Of a stretch of DNA of 64,000 bases, positions 11,551-23,426 are shown piece after piece. The DNA is from Ptychodera flava. Lineage: Eukaryota; Hemichordata; Enteropneusta; Ptychoderidae. A program made the position numbers and the translations under genes. Position 1 is the first letter of the stretch; every line of letters starts with the position of its first letter. The notes under the pieces are model-generated. The model had not been told where the DNA came from. It saw only the letters and a list, made by a program, of their open reading frames with translations, and made no database searches. The stretch is taken from positions 14,164,501 to 14,228,500 of the forward strand of contig NC_091942.1 in the NCBI RefSeq assembly GCF_041260155.1, written 5' to 3'.

Positions 11551-12000
11551 ATCACAACTGGAAGTTGTGATATTGAGGTGGTTTCAACCGGTGTTTGATG
11601 TCGTCCATTTCCGTAAACGACAAAAAGTCAAAAACTGCTGAACAGACTGCGTTGATATTTGATACCGATACATAGACTGGTTCCAAGGTTCCAATTCCGA
11701 AAAATGGAGCCAAACGGAGCGGCGGTTAGATAGTTTTTGGGAAATTTTTAACCCCCCTTTTTAACTAATTGATTTTAGGGGTCTTTTATTATGTAGTTTT
11801 GGAATGTACACCAATCCTGCATTGTGGACTGTTTTATGAGTTGTGGAACAGAAATGAGGTTTTGATGAATGTTAGAAATATGCAGGATGACTGATTCGAA
11901 GTATAAGAGATTTCTATGCTCTTTTGGGCATCAAAAGCATTAAAAAAAACCATATTTCATAGTTTAGATTCTCACTTTTGAGATGACCCTAGGCATTTGT
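11551..12000 (+). repeat. repeat unit starting with an ATCACAACT hairpin, copy 1
   Basis: It begins with the self-complementary ATCACAACTGGAAGTTGTGAT stem region and continues with GACAAAAAGTCAAAAACTGC, CTGGTTCCAAGGTTCC, TGATTTTAGGGGTCTTT and GAAATATGCAGGATG. Copy 2 at 12860-13300 has the same order with about 90 percent similarity by eye. The segment TCAAAAAC-GCTGA-CAGA also resembles the start of the module at 53555-53605, so these may be distant relatives. Confidence 0.6.
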
Positions 12001-12074
12001 TAAGTAAACATCCTTGAGTCAATATACAGACTTTGACATTCCAGAGATTAAGTATCCACAACCTCACATGTTAC

Positions 12075-12165
12075 AGTCTTTCACTACAATGGTATGGCCC
12101 AAACCTATTGTTATCAATGGAGAGTGTGGACCTGTCTACAGGAAATTGGGGTGAACAGGTTAGAC
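12075..12165 (+). mobile_element. diverged copy of the 93-bp TTAA MITE
   Basis: The core order of the 7850 copy is recognisable (TGGTATGGCCCAAACCTATTG, GGACCTGTCTACAGG, TTGGGGTGAACAGGTTA). The ends have drifted and TTAA is no longer clear. Confidence 0.5.
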
Positions 12166-12859
12166 AATGACGTTACAAGTTGTAGGTTAGTTATCAAGTA
12201 GCACCAGCATAGAGTCCTGAGCATCTGTCCATGTGTTCTCCACAGCAAATTACAGGGAAAAAAATTATTTGAGAAGTTTCTCTCCTTAAATAGAAGTATA
12301 TTACAATTTAAAGCTGTCATGGATGGATTGCTCTCAAATGATCTGAAACACAGTTATTGCCATGATTAGCAACAAATCTACAGCAAGATTTATGTAAAGT
12401 TCATGAACTTACACAAGGTATTAGACAAAAGATGACCATGACTTTGCTACTTTTCAACATTTATTTCAATCAGATTTCCCCAGCTTAGTGTATAATTTTG
12501 CAATCTTAATTACGGTCAACTTAGCTTTACTAACTTATTCGAACCTCATTATTCTTACACTAGTGTTATACCTTATAACCACAAAATTTCAAGAGATGCA
12601 TATATGATTGTCACTTAACAAACAATTTACAAATATGTCTTCTGCTATTTCTCCATATACATATACATGTCTCTTTTCTCATAAAAATGAGCTTAAAATC
12701 GCAAAGTGAAAAATAGTCTTTCAGCTATATGTTGCTCATTGACTTCGTGGTCTGTCTAATTCACAGTGAGTGTGGTTGTTGATAAATGCCGATAATACTA
12801 GGCGGTCATTATGTCCAAGCGCCATTGGCGGTATTTTTTAACATAATGACCATAGGTCA

Positions 12860-13300
12860 TTATCACATCTGGAAGTTGTGATATAGGGTTAGCTTCAACC
12901 GGTGTCAGACAGACTCAGTGTCCATTTTCCGTAAATGACAAAAAGTCAAAAACCGCTGAACAGACTGCATTGATATTTGGTACAGATATTCAGACTGGTT
13001 CCAAGGTTCCGATTCCGAAAAATGGAGCCAATATAGTTTGGGAAATTTCTAACCCCCCTTTAACTAATTGATTTTAGGGGTCTTTCATATATGTAGTTTT
13101 GGAATGTACACCAATCCTGCATTATGGACTGTTTTATGAGTTGTTGAACAGAAATGAGGTTTTGATGAATGTTAGAAATATGCAGGATGGCTGATTCAAA
13201 GTATCAGAGATTTCATGCGCTTTTGGTAATAAAATTGATAAAAAACAACATATTTAATGTTTTAGATTTCTCACATTTGTTATGACCCTTAACATTACAG
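12860..13300 (+). repeat. repeat unit starting with an ATCACA hairpin, copy 2
   Basis: The same phrase order as copy 1 at 11551, beginning ATCACATCTGGAAGTTGTGA. The flank at 12780-12860 carries GCGCCATTGGCGGTATTTTT, which reappears as GTGCCATTGGCGCTATTTTT near 13620. These may mark the ends of the full repeat. Confidence 0.6.
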
Positions 13301-13904
13301 ACTTGATGACATAACTAGCTGCTGGACCTGTTTACTGGCGCATTGATTTAAAGACAAAGATCGTTTTATTTTGTGATAAGGACGTGTGATTTCGTAAAAC
13401 ATAGTCTATTAGCCTGGAAATGTGATTTTTGCGAATATTGCTTACCCCACTGACAAACAGTGTGGTTTGAAAATGGCTGGAATTCGCTACTTCGGGACTT
13501 TGTTTTGTGTGTGCATTTACTGACAAACTCCAAACCCGCAGCACCTACCCATTCAGTATTTCATGTACAGGTATACCCAGAGATAGAGTAGTTTCACAAT
13601 GTGCCAGTTGTGATCAAGTGCCATTGGCGCTATTTTTTCATTCCTGATCCACTGTTCAATTTTTATTTCACTCTCTTATTGCTGGTAATTTGTTTCCTCG
13701 CACTCCTCATTTGGATACTTTTTTCCCAACGACAAATGTACAGTCCTCTACCGTGTGCGGAGTAAAACGTTGCACATTAGATAATCAGTCGGAACACAAT
13801 ACTTGTACATATATTTACCATTTACCAGCTACCAAACATGTGGGAAAACAAAACAATTCAAGGAACTGATGAAGGAACAGCACTTTTGTTCCAAAATACT
13901 GTTA

Positions 13905-15182
13905 GGGAGCTGTCATTATTTAAGGCCGGGGGGGGGGGGGTCCGAGCAATTTCATTGGAAATTCCAAAATTTCAAGTAACACACTCCCTCCCCCCCCCCC
14001 GTTCAAGTAACACACTCCCTCCCCCCCCCCCGCCAACCATGATGAATTTGAGTAACCCCTCTCTAACTCAGAAATTTGAACTGACCCCTACCCCCCCTTA
14101 GAAAAGTTAAATACCAATTCATGTACAGCTATAAAAAAAATACATCACAAAATGACAATAATATACAGATACTAAAGCTCACGCGCTATAACCAGTAACC
14201 AGCCATATAGTATTGTTTAATTTGGATATGAATCATGACAGAGTTTTCATTGGGATATCTGACTGGGCAGAATTTGAAAGTACAGGCGGAGAACACGTGA
14301 GATGCTGAGGGAGAAAGCGCCAGAGGAGCTGTCCCTATCTTGCATGGAAAATTTCAAGAAATTGATGTGTGCAATGCTGCAGTCTGGTGCAATCTGAGAG
14401 GTGTTTTGGTTTTTTAGCTACTTTTGTCTTTTCTAAGTAGAATTGATAAAATACCCCAAGGGGGAGAGCACAAGATGGGGATACCCCCTCTCGTACTGAT
14501 AATTGATATATGTAATGGTGCAATCTGAGAGGCGTTTCAATTTATTTTGCACTTGGTAAAATTGTTTGAAAATTACATTGAACACTGATATTTTTATTAC
14601 ATTTTTCATATGATCAGTGTTTGAGTCAAAATATTCAACAACCAAACAATAACCATACATTTTGTAAAAAACAGTTCTCAGTTTGCCAGAGATTGAAGAC
14701 CAAAGAATATGCAGGAATGGAAAATCTGTGACAGGCTTCTTGTGTTATTTCTCCAGCTGCCAGCTTCCAATGAAAAGCCTGAATATGGTATGGTTAGTTG
14801 TCAAAATGGTTATTGAACTGAATCAATAAAAAATATGTTTCTGTGATAATAAAGGATGAATTCACAACAGTTCAGTTTTGTCCTGGGTCCTATGAAGAAT
14901 TTGAGAAATTTGTGTGTGCAGTGGTGCAGTTTGGTGCAATCTGGGGTGTTTTCAATTTGTCTTTTACTAGTAAAACTCGAAAATTTTGAGAAACTGATAT
15001 GTACAATGGTATACAATGGTGCAATCTGAGAGGTGTTTCACTTTGTTTGGCACAAAAAATTGAGTAACCCCTTGTTCTTCCTCTCTTCATTTTGAGTATC
15101 CCCCTTGAAGTTTTCAATATTTTGAGTGACCCCCTCACATTCCTCCGACCTTTCCCCAGGCCGTATAAAATGATGGCTCCCT
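13905..15182. mobile_element. 1.28-kb TIR element with TTA duplication
   Basis: The left end GGGAGCTGTCATTATTTAAG and the right end (minus strand) GGGAGCCATCATTTTATACG share an inverted terminus followed by GGCC-TGGGG. TTA flanks both ends (13902-13904 and 15183-15185), as expected for Harbinger-like TWA target sites. The interior holds four diverged copies of a short unit with GTGCAATCTGAGAGGTGTTT (near 14385, 14515, 14935 and 15015) and long runs of G and C just inside the left end. No transposase frame. Confidence 0.6.
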
Positions 15183-15734
15183 TAAGACGAATCACTCTAA
15201 GATATAACCGGTTCTCCTGGGGACCAAGATCACATGACCAGGGTCAAAGCACTATCGATTCACCGCTGTCTCGCTAGGTTCCTCCATATCATAAAACCAC
15301 ATTTATTGATTCAATATACTCCATCATTAACAAAGGTAGAAAATGATGTGTGAAGTTGCCCTAACTTTCCTATATATATAAGTTTAAAAAGCCAAAAGTT
15401 GCTACATGTACTGACCACAATTATACCCTTGGGATCTAACTATATGAGGAAGACGTTAAAATCTAAATATGGCACTCCCCAAATGTATTTGGCCGAAGAA
15501 CCATTGTGTATCTGACACAGTCTTCAATTTGCACCTCAAGGGTGCCCTGAAAATAAAAAAAATGTGTTCCAGAAATAACTTTTCGGTGGATTTTGTTTTT
15601 CCACCTTAGTGAACCAATTTTTTTTCCTAAGCCTCCTCTGGCTGATTTTTTTTCATTGACATTCGCTTGGGAACATTTTTTTTTTTTTGCAAATATTCCA
15701 GACCCCCAGGATATCAAATGGTCCACCCCTTTCA

Positions 15735-15900
15735 TATTGTACTATGTTGTGCTTTGATGTTGGGTATGAAAATTACATAAGGAGGTACAAATGATAATTT
15801 ATTTATCAATAATGATTAAAATGATTATGTTGACCATAATTTGCAAATAGATACCAAGATCCTCAAGGTGCAAATAATATTTGACTCTATGGGCGTGCAA
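15735..15900. repeat. continuation of the ~200-bp tandem array
   Basis: GTATGAAAATTACATAAGGA, TTGACCATAATTTGCAAATA and ACCAAGATCCTCAAGGTG match units of the 10320-11470 array. This is the target sequence on the far side of the 11491-15730 insertion. Confidence 0.6.
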
Positions 15901-15905
15901 AGTAA

Positions 15906-15983
15906 TAGCCTAGACCCTATCGTCGCTTACGGCCTTCGTCCCCACTACGAAGGTCCAAAAAGCGATGAATAGGGTCTAGGCTA
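15906..15983. repeat. palindrome, 15-bp perfect outer arms
   Basis: TAGCCTAGACCCTAT at 15906-15920 is complementary to ATAGGGTCTAGGCTA at 15969-15983. Shorter inner pairs (CGTCGCTT with AGCGATG, TTCGT with ACGAA) extend the hairpin. The whole 78 bp could fold into one stem-loop. Confidence 0.7.
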
Positions 15984-15994
15984 GCATTAAGTAA

Positions 15995-17806
15995 GGGACG
16001 GACCATTAGATCTTTGGAGGGGGTGGTCAGTCAAAATGAGATTGTGAAAATTTTTTTAACAATTGCAAATTTCTAAAAAAAATTTTTTTCCAAATGAGAA
16101 AAGCTGTGCTAATTTTTTTTTTCAGTGTAAATTTTCAGATTTATAATTTTTTTTAGTTCGACGCTGTCTGAGGATACAATCTCACTAGTGTATATCACTA
16201 GCGCAAATAAGATTGTGTGCTGTAACCCCAACATAAATAGGGCCTAGTGATTTACATTGCACAACCAATGACAGTCCATCCGTCTCTTCTGGTTCTGTAA
16301 AAAATTATGAAGAGATGATTCATATAAATCAGAAAAAAGAAAGTGTCGGCAATGAGTTTCCCTCCCTGTATGATGACAGTGTTCTCCGTAGGATTTTTTA
16401 CAAGAGGACGAAGATGTGGTGCAAAGCACCACAAGCGACCGCGCAGGTTAAGCTTTTGAGAGATTAAAATGGTGTTATTTGGTGGCACTTGGGGAGTATT
16501 TTTTTCAGATTACACATCTTCCTCTGAAACATGGTCTTCTTGCTCCTCAGTAGCTTCCTATAGTTTTGAAAATTGACTATTTGGGTTTCCTGGCTTCCCT
16601 TTCTACTGCATGGTGAAATGCCTACATTCACTCCACCAAACATCATGCATATCTCATGATTTACAATTCATTTTTACAAACTGAGAAGTTGTTTGCAAAA
16701 TATATTGAAATTTGCATATTTGTGTTTTTAGGGCAATTTTTGCCCTTTTTTGATCAAAACATCTATTTCTCGGTAGCAGCATGTCCAAATTGATTGGATG
16801 TGTATAGATGTGGTGAAATTTCAATATTTGTCTTTTTAGGGCAATTTATGCCATTTATGGTCAAAAAATCTGTATTCTCTGAAAGGGCTTGTCCAATTTC
16901 CTTGAAATTTGCTACATAAGTCCCTTAAGATTTGTTTAAATCATGCTCTTTTTTTGTGGTGGAAAAATTCTTCAGATAATTGTAGCATTTGCTACACACA
17001 AATGATTAGTCATGCAAATTTATTCAGTATTTGCTATAGAGAAACCTTCAAAGTTCAACCCTTTTGTGTGTTTTTGTGTTGGGATTTGTTGGATAGATGG
17101 CATTCTACGTAGTGTATTGTTGAATGTTAAAAAATGTGTTGCTGTTGTTTTTTAGGCTGTTTTTTGAGAAAAAAAGAACTGAAATGCCTTTTTAAAAGCA
17201 AAATAATACATAATGACTTGATATGTTAAAATTGTTTTATCATTATTGACGTGTTTCTACTTGTTCACCATTCTTGCATTCACCATTGCAATAAAATGCT
17301 GTAAAAAAAAATGAAGCTGATGTGGCCTGCATCTGTTCACCTTGATCTTGAAGGGCAAATATAAATTTCTGTCTTGACAACCATACCATAGTTTCAATGT
17401 TTTACCTAGTGTATGTGCTTGGTTTGTACGCAGGAAACAAATAGAAAACAGGCTCTATAATTTTATAATTTTCAAATGATCAGAATACAAAAGTTCTGAA
17501 AAGATAAGATGATCACAACTTCCAGTATAAGGCATACAGTCACTCTAAATGTATACAATAAAACACAAAATTAAATATGTGCCTGGAGGATGTACTAAAA
17601 ATATGGAAAGCTGCTTCCTGTCGGTAAAATCTAAAAAAAAATCAAGATTTAAAAGACTTTTGCAGATTTTTTTTCACACATTTGTATTCTTATTTATTTA
17701 TTTTTTATTTTGCAAACTAGTTTGAAGATTTTTTTTCCTAACTTTCTGCTCTGAAATTTTCTTTTCTGTTTTTGACCACCCCTCCCAAGTTCTAATGGTC
17801 CGTCCC
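15995..17806. mobile_element. 1.8-kb TIR element, GGGACGGACCATTAGA ends
   Basis: The left end GGGACGGACCATTAGATCTT and the right end (minus strand) GGGACGGACCATTAGAACTT match, followed on both sides by GGGAGGGG-like and GGTCA sequence, giving TIRs of about 35 bp. The T-rich subterminal tracts resemble the 11491 family. The interior contains about three tandem units of roughly 105 bp (16690-16930) carrying TTTTTAGGGCAATTT. No transposase frame. No clean target duplication could be fixed. Confidence 0.55.
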
Positions 17807-17879
17807 GTACGTCCCTAAGAACCTTGATGTTAGCGATCATTTTGAAGTGAGTTAGGAGGTCAGCTTCTTGTATTTTCAA

Positions 17880-18330
17880 CCAATCAATGCGAAGACCGAA
17901 AAACAGTACCCATACCTCCTTGCTACCTCCTTGCTCCCCTCGTGCCTCGTGTACTCGTTACTTGCGACTGTGCCTTCGGCATTCCCGAACCGCCCCATCC
18001 CGTTGTGCAAGAGGCTATACCAATAGTAGGAAAGCAGGCCTGGTAGGAAAGAAAAGGCACAGGGGAATGTTGACAGTCTAGCCAAGCGTTGAACGGCGTC
18101 CAGTCGATATAATTGAGGAGGTAAGAACATGAAAGGCTCGTGTTGGCCTGTAGCCTGTACAACCACAGGTGCTCTTGTGCTTGAACTGGGCACCCACTAT
18201 TGATCGCTTACTCGATCTGCCGTCCGCTGCAACCAAAATACCCATTGGCGGGCCGATCGAGTACGCGATCGATCGATAAGACGCAGCCCGGCCCACGGGC
18301 GCCGGTGTGTACGACCGATGAGCGCTGTAG
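17880..18330. other. GC/CpG-rich island in AT-rich surroundings
   Basis: Base composition shifts sharply to high GC with many CpG, including the nested palindrome CGATCGATCGAT and GATCGAGTACGCGATCG. Overlapping open frames exist on both strands (about 105 codons on the minus strand), but none has a recognisable domain or splice support. The island could be an unmethylated promoter, a first exon, or part of a GC-rich transposon. I cannot tell which. Confidence 0.4.
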
Positions 18331-18336
18331 AGCTGA

Positions 18337-18425
18337 TTTTTAGCTCATATTTGGTATATGTCTATACCGGTAAATACCAAAAGAGCTTATATGGTGAGTC
18401 GGTGGTGTCTGTATGTCTGTATGTT
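18337..18425 (+). repeat. hairpin followed by GTCTGTATGTCTGT
   Basis: AGCTCATATTTGGTAT and ATACCAAAAGAGCT surround a TATACCGGTA core, forming an imperfect hairpin, followed directly by a GTCTGTAT microsatellite-like stretch. The same layout (hairpin, then GTCTGTCT) occurs at 53488-53560. Confidence 0.5.
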
Positions 18426-20232
18426 CTTTATTTAGTCATGTACACATACGTGATTGGCATAAAATGATGAAATACAAAATAATTACAAGATTGAAAAACT
18501 TCGCAAGAGAGATGAAAAAAGCTTACAAAAGAGCTTTGCAGTGATATGCACAAAGGAATCATCGTAACAAGACATACTTGAAAAAGGACATCTTGTCAAA
18601 ATGTTTCAGCTGAGCTTCATGCATGAATATCAAAAATAGAATTGCAGTAAGTATCTCCTAAACCTTGTGCAGGTGCACTTTGACAAATCATAATACAATG
18701 AAATTGAACTCTAACATCTCTTTTGCATATACACAGTATCTCCACAAAATTTTGTGGAGGGACCGTGGCATGAAGTACAAAGTCTGAGGTATGTAAGGGT
18801 GCCAGAAATCGACAAGTGCGGGGCCAAAGTGAGGGCCAGCACAATCAAAGTGCGAGCGAATGTGAGGGCTTGAAGTGAGGGCTCTCACAATCGAAGTGCG
18901 AGCGAATGTGAGGGCTTGAAGTGAGGGGCGCTTTGAACCGATCAAAGTCGGGCTCAGACATACGAAAAATGAGAGTCAAAGTCGTTTTCAACGTTGAATA
19001 AAAACTTACTAAAAACTTACTATCTCCAGAATACAGTCGCGGTGCGGCATAGCTCTGTGAACAGTTGAACGGCTGAGCGCGGAACGAGTACACATGACCT
19101 GCGTACAGATCATGACCCATTACATCACTTCCGTCTTTTTCGTTAACCTTTTCGTGTTTTTAGTCATTGCATTTCAAATATCACAGATATCCTTTTTATT
19201 ATTAATACATGCAACTCAAGCGAGCGATACTTCTTCTGGTACATTTGTACGACTATAGCGCGACTGATAATGTGACTTCAATCAAACCAGTTCACGACCT
19301 GGGCACATGACTCAGATATTGTTTATCCGACATGGCGTCGTATGTGGAGTTTTTGTCGGAGAATTTTCGAAGAAAGAGGAAACTTTTTTGAAGAAATTTT
19401 AGACTGGTTTGTTCATCAGATAAAGTAAGATCATGGGAAAATGTATTTATGGAGACTAGTCTCGTTCTCTATGATTGATTTTTTGAGGATAAAAAAATTC
19501 AATAGCTACGAAAACTGAGAAATCAGACAACAGCAAATGACAAATTCTTTTTTACGTTTGTACTGACAGTATGCTTTTTATTTTCTCTGTACACAAAGTT
19601 TGATAATGATTTCAAAAGATCAATTGCATCAGAATATCAGGGGTCATGAATGCTTGTAACCTTTACATTTTGTTAACAATGATGGATATTTTACCGCAAT
19701 AAAGAATGCCATTTTGGTCAACGAGCCCTTGAATATTGTTCACTGAATCAATCTCATTGTCAATTATACTCACAGAAATCATAGCTATCTCTGTGTAGTC
19801 AGCGATTGACCAGCCATTAGATAGAAATTTGACTGTCTCCTTTGTTTCATACTATATAATCAGAAAGCTCTGCGACCTTGCATCACGTTTAGGGCCTATA
19901 CGTTGTTTGTCTGTAGCGGAAATAATTGTGCCGTCTCTGGCTCTGAAACTTTTAAGCCAACGACTTGATGATTAGAACAAGCAATTTATCGGCAAGCAAC
20001 ACATCGCGACCGAATCACTTGCTGTAAAACGAATATGCATCACCGTCCTATGCATGCATCGTGTATCAGCCTTGAGATAAACATAAACTCTGTGACAGGC
20101 ATGTAGGATGTCAAAGACATTTTATGCATTTACGTTTAACAACAACCTAGACTTAGTCGATTGTACGAAAGGTGGTGTTGAAACATATTTCAACTGAAAC
20201 GCAGTGGCTATTTCCCAGTAAAATACGTAACT

Positions 20233-20235
<3 letters not shown>

Positions 20236-20281
<46 letters not shown>
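20236..20281 (+). repeat. (CT)n microsatellite
   Basis: About 23 uninterrupted CT units. Confidence 0.95.
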
Positions 20282-20283
<2 letters not shown>

Positions 20284-20737
20284 ATGTGTCAATATCGGGT
20301 GTGGTCTCTAAGCGTACCGTCATTCTAATTTGTGTTAAGATGGAAATGATCATTGCAGTTTAATCTTGAAATTGGCCAAATGTCATAACTAGACAATTAT
20401 TGTCATGGTCTGGAGCAAGTTATCAGCTTGTATAAAAGTCGGAAGTTTTTGCTTCCGAAGGGGCGCACGCGTAAAATACTGAACGTGTAACTAAAATTCA
20501 CCATTGAAAATTTTAAGACTTTCAAAATTAAGCCTGTTGTACTGTCAACAATAAATAAGACAGAGCAATACTGCCGACCTCAAAGACTCCGCGTATTTTT
20601 TCAACCTTACCAATGCAGCAATGGCAAAAGTATGAGTCTAAAAATATTACATCACGGTATTTGGCTTAAATATGCCATCGACCCGATGAACACGTTAAAT
20701 TCGGACACCTGAACCCTGACGCTACCCTGACGCAAAA

Positions 20738-21015
20738 CCTGTAAGGTGGTGAAATCTCCGATATATATCGGATATTTATACTTGCGATTTGACAGAATCT
20801 ATTATCGTCTAGTATCGAAGCTAGAGTCATTTCTCAGAAGTCGGGTTTGACCAGAACTGTAAGGTAGTGAAATCTTAGATATGTATCGGATATTTACTTG
20901 CGATTTGACAAAATCTAGTATCCTCTAGTATCGAAGCTAGAGTCAGTCCTTGGAAGTTGGGTTTGGCCAGAACTGTAAGGCACAGGGCAAGTCATTCTAG
21001 TATCGTTTAGTATCG
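20738..21015 (+). repeat. ~117-bp tandem repeat, two and a half units
   Basis: The unit starts CTGTAAGGTGGTGAAATCT, contains ATATCGGATATTTA and ATCGTCTAGTATCGAAGCTA, and ends GGGTTTGACCAGAA. Unit 1 is about 20738-20856, unit 2 about 20857-20972, then a shortened third unit. The AGTATCG phrases link it to the block at 21668-22005. Confidence 0.7.
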
Positions 21016-21667
21016 ATATTTGTGGCGAAGGGAAATTCGTCTTGGTGTGACTGATGGACAGACAAGCAGACACGATGTGTTCTGTAATTCTGCTACAACA
21101 CACATTTTAGTCCGTGGTTCTACTTCTATATATACACCAAAGCATAGACCCTCGAGAAAAACGGGACAGGCAACTGCTGTTTTTTTTTTGTTTTTTTTTG
21201 TTTTGTTTTGTTTTTTTTTTTTTGTTTTTGTGCTATCTATCTTAGAATACATAAAGTTTATTTGCCAAGCGGTCCCCGACAACAATACTTCGTACTTAAC
21301 ACTGAATCTCATTAACGATCAAACTGACGTTCTGAATATGTACACTTTGCTCTTGCATGGCACGTTCCGAGTAATGACACAGAGAATTTTGAGGGTTTTT
21401 TGATACCAGTCATGGTGAATGTTCTGGTAACGATGAAGATCACAGTTTTCTCGAGGGTCTACGACCAAAGTTAATGTCAAAGTCGACATAAAATAAAAAA
21501 CAACGGAAAGGTCAGATTTGCATGTTATGGCTTCATTTAACTAACAAATAAACTAATAGATAAACTGACGCTGTGAAATCGTCATTAGTATGTGTACAGA
21601 ACCCTGGATAATAAACAGAAAATATACTATCTGTTTTGCATTATTTCTGTCGGATTTCCATTCCCGA

Positions 21668-22005
21668 CAATATAAGAGTCCCCAAATCGCCGAAAAATAT
21701 AGGGTAAATATCGGAAATTTCACAGATCCGGCGAGCCGAGGCACAGGGCAAGTCACAAGTCATTCAAGTATCGTCTAACATCGATATTAGAATCCCCAAA
21801 TCGCCGATAAATATCGGGTAAATATCGTCGATTTAACAGACCGGGCGTGCCATGGCACCAAGCAATTTATTCTGGTATCGTGTAGTATCGATATTACAGT
21901 CCCCAAAAAACGCTGGTGAACATCGGCGGTTACACAGACGCGGCTTCCCATGGGACAACCACAGTTCATTCGATTCTAGTATCGATTCTATAGTCCCAAA
22001 ATTGT
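21668..22005 (+). repeat. ~115-bp tandem repeat, three units
   Basis: The units share AGTCCCCAAATCGCCGATAA, ATATCGGGTAAATATCG, then an ACAGACC-GGCGTGCC segment, then TCTAGTATCGATATTA. Starts lie near 21668, 21785 and 21899, with divergence increasing to the right. This lies inside the 18787-22757 element. Confidence 0.7.
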
Positions 22006-23236
22006 CGATATGTCAAACTTCAATACTAGATTGTAAATACCCGTTATTTAAAAATTTTGCAAAGTCGCGCCTTCATGAGTGTCGAGAGACACTTGAGATT
22101 TTGAACGACGTGATCAGTCGTGTGTCATTATTGTCGTGGCATTAATTTCAATAACGATAATCCCCCGATGGGCTTGTCTGAAGTTTAAAAGCTTTACAAG
22201 AAAGTGTTTTTCAGTCCTGACAGTGTATAACCTAATCATGGCGATGACTGATGTTTTAATATTTCTGCCAGTCGCACATATGGCGTTTGATTTCACTTTG
22301 ACAAGCACTTTGAATGTGCGATCCCTGCCTGATCAGTCAGTCGCCGATTTTTAAAAATCAGCCAGACATTATATTCTTCAAGAAACTCAACGATGTAAAG
22401 ATTACAAAATGCCTCATTCATATTTTTACGGTGTTTGACAATTTTTTCCATCAGGGACGTTATGTACTTTAATAGCCAAGGTTAATAGCCGTTCGCTCAT
22501 ATCGTGAAGCTTCGATCGATGCTGTAGCTCCATGCATGCTCATACACAGGGCTGCGCTGTATCGTATTGTGCTTTTAGCTCAACCCTCAAATACACTCTC
22601 ACTTTGATTGTGAGAGCCCTCACTTCAAGCCCTCACATTTGCTCGCACTTCGATTGTGAGAGCCCTCACTTCAAGCCCTCACATTCGCTCGCACTTTGAT
22701 TGTGCTAGCCCTCACTTTGGCCCCGCACTTGTCGATTTCCGGCACCCTTACATACCTGATGAAGTACAAAGTCTGAGGTGTCTAAGAATATTCTTATAAC
22801 GACGGATGTACTTCAACTGGGAAAATATGCTTTGAAAATTTTGTTCTTGTCAATGCTATTCTATCAAAAGGATTTTGAACAAGAGACAGATACTTCTCTT
22901 ATTTGAAAAGAGTTTTAATCTACAACAAATATTTAGTTTCTCAGGGCTTTCAATGACTTTCTTCCAGACATCAACAAACTTTGCTTTCAACAGTTCGTGT
23001 ACACTCTAAAATTGGAGATGTTTAAGATATATCCCGTAAAACCGGGCCATGTGACTAAAATAAACCAATGACCATGTCAATTAGGCCATGCGGAACACCA
23101 ATGTCAACCTTGAAATGTGCAACATGTTATATGTCTGTTTGTCTGACAAATACGCATATTGCGACTGCTCGACTTTGACTACTGAGGAAAAACAACAGAA
23201 TCATGGTCTTCCAGACTTTTTTAGCTAAGGACTCAC

Positions 23237-23400
23237 AATTCCTGTAACCATCAGATGGCCAGTCATTTCATGTCTTCTACGTCCCAGCACATCAATGATC
23301 CACATCGTGACCAGAATGAAAATGAACGCATTATCAGAGAAACAGAACATAAAACAAGGAGACAACTTGAACACCAACAAAAAGATAACGCCACCGACAC
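23237..23400 (-). CDS. possible MFS sugar-transporter-like exon
   Basis: On the minus strand an open frame ends at a consensus donor GTGAGT (23231-23236). It encodes a hydrophobic run followed by VTMWIIDVLGRRRHEMTGHL and MVTGI. The D-x-x-G-R-R loop after a membrane span is the signature of major-facilitator transporters such as the SLC2 glucose transporters. No clean 3' splice site was found upstream: the frame runs back to 23424, where the large transposon begins. The transposon may therefore have landed in or beside a host exon. Partner exons were not found, so this may be a relic. Confidence 0.3.
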
Positions 23401-23426
23401 TACTATTGTCAAATCTAATTCCTGAT

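Larger units (their letters stand above)
11491..15730. mobile_element. 4.2-kb TIR element inside the tandem array
   Basis: The left end carries GTGGACCATTTGATATCCTG followed by GGGGGGTCTGGAA. The right end carries the inverse: TTCCAGACCCCCAGG, then ATATCAAATGGTCCACCCC. The TIRs are about 35 bp. The same tandem array lies on both sides, which supports one insertion. No transposase frame was found, and the interior is filled by other repeats (11551, 12860) and by the nested element at 13905-15182. It is a non-autonomous, unassigned family that recurs at 32424-32637. Confidence 0.55.
18770..22779. mobile_element. ~4-kb element with tandem-repeat TIRs and long target repeat
   Basis: The element spans 18787-22757. 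The left end begins AGGTATGTAAGGGTGCC; the right end is its inverse. The TIRs run about 160-180 bp and contain roughly two copies of a 46-bp subunit (GTGCGAGCGAATGTGAGGGC, then TTGAAGTGAGGGCTCTCACA). The 17-bp sequence ATGAAGTACAAAGTCTG sits outside both ends (18770-18786 and 22759-22775); the match reaches 21 bp if four shared terminal bases are counted. TIRs built of tandem repeats resemble Foldback-type elements, but those have much shorter target repeats. No transposase frame is visible inside. Two interior tandem blocks are listed separately. Confidence 0.6.

Noticed and set aside
11491-15730. LTR retroelement hypothesis for the 4.2-kb interval
   Set aside because: The terminal sequences are inverted, not direct, and no retroviral-type frames were seen.
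17876-18193. 105-codon minus-strand frame in the GC-rich island
   Set aside because: Frames are open on both strands simply because the island is poor in A and T. No family features or supporting exons.
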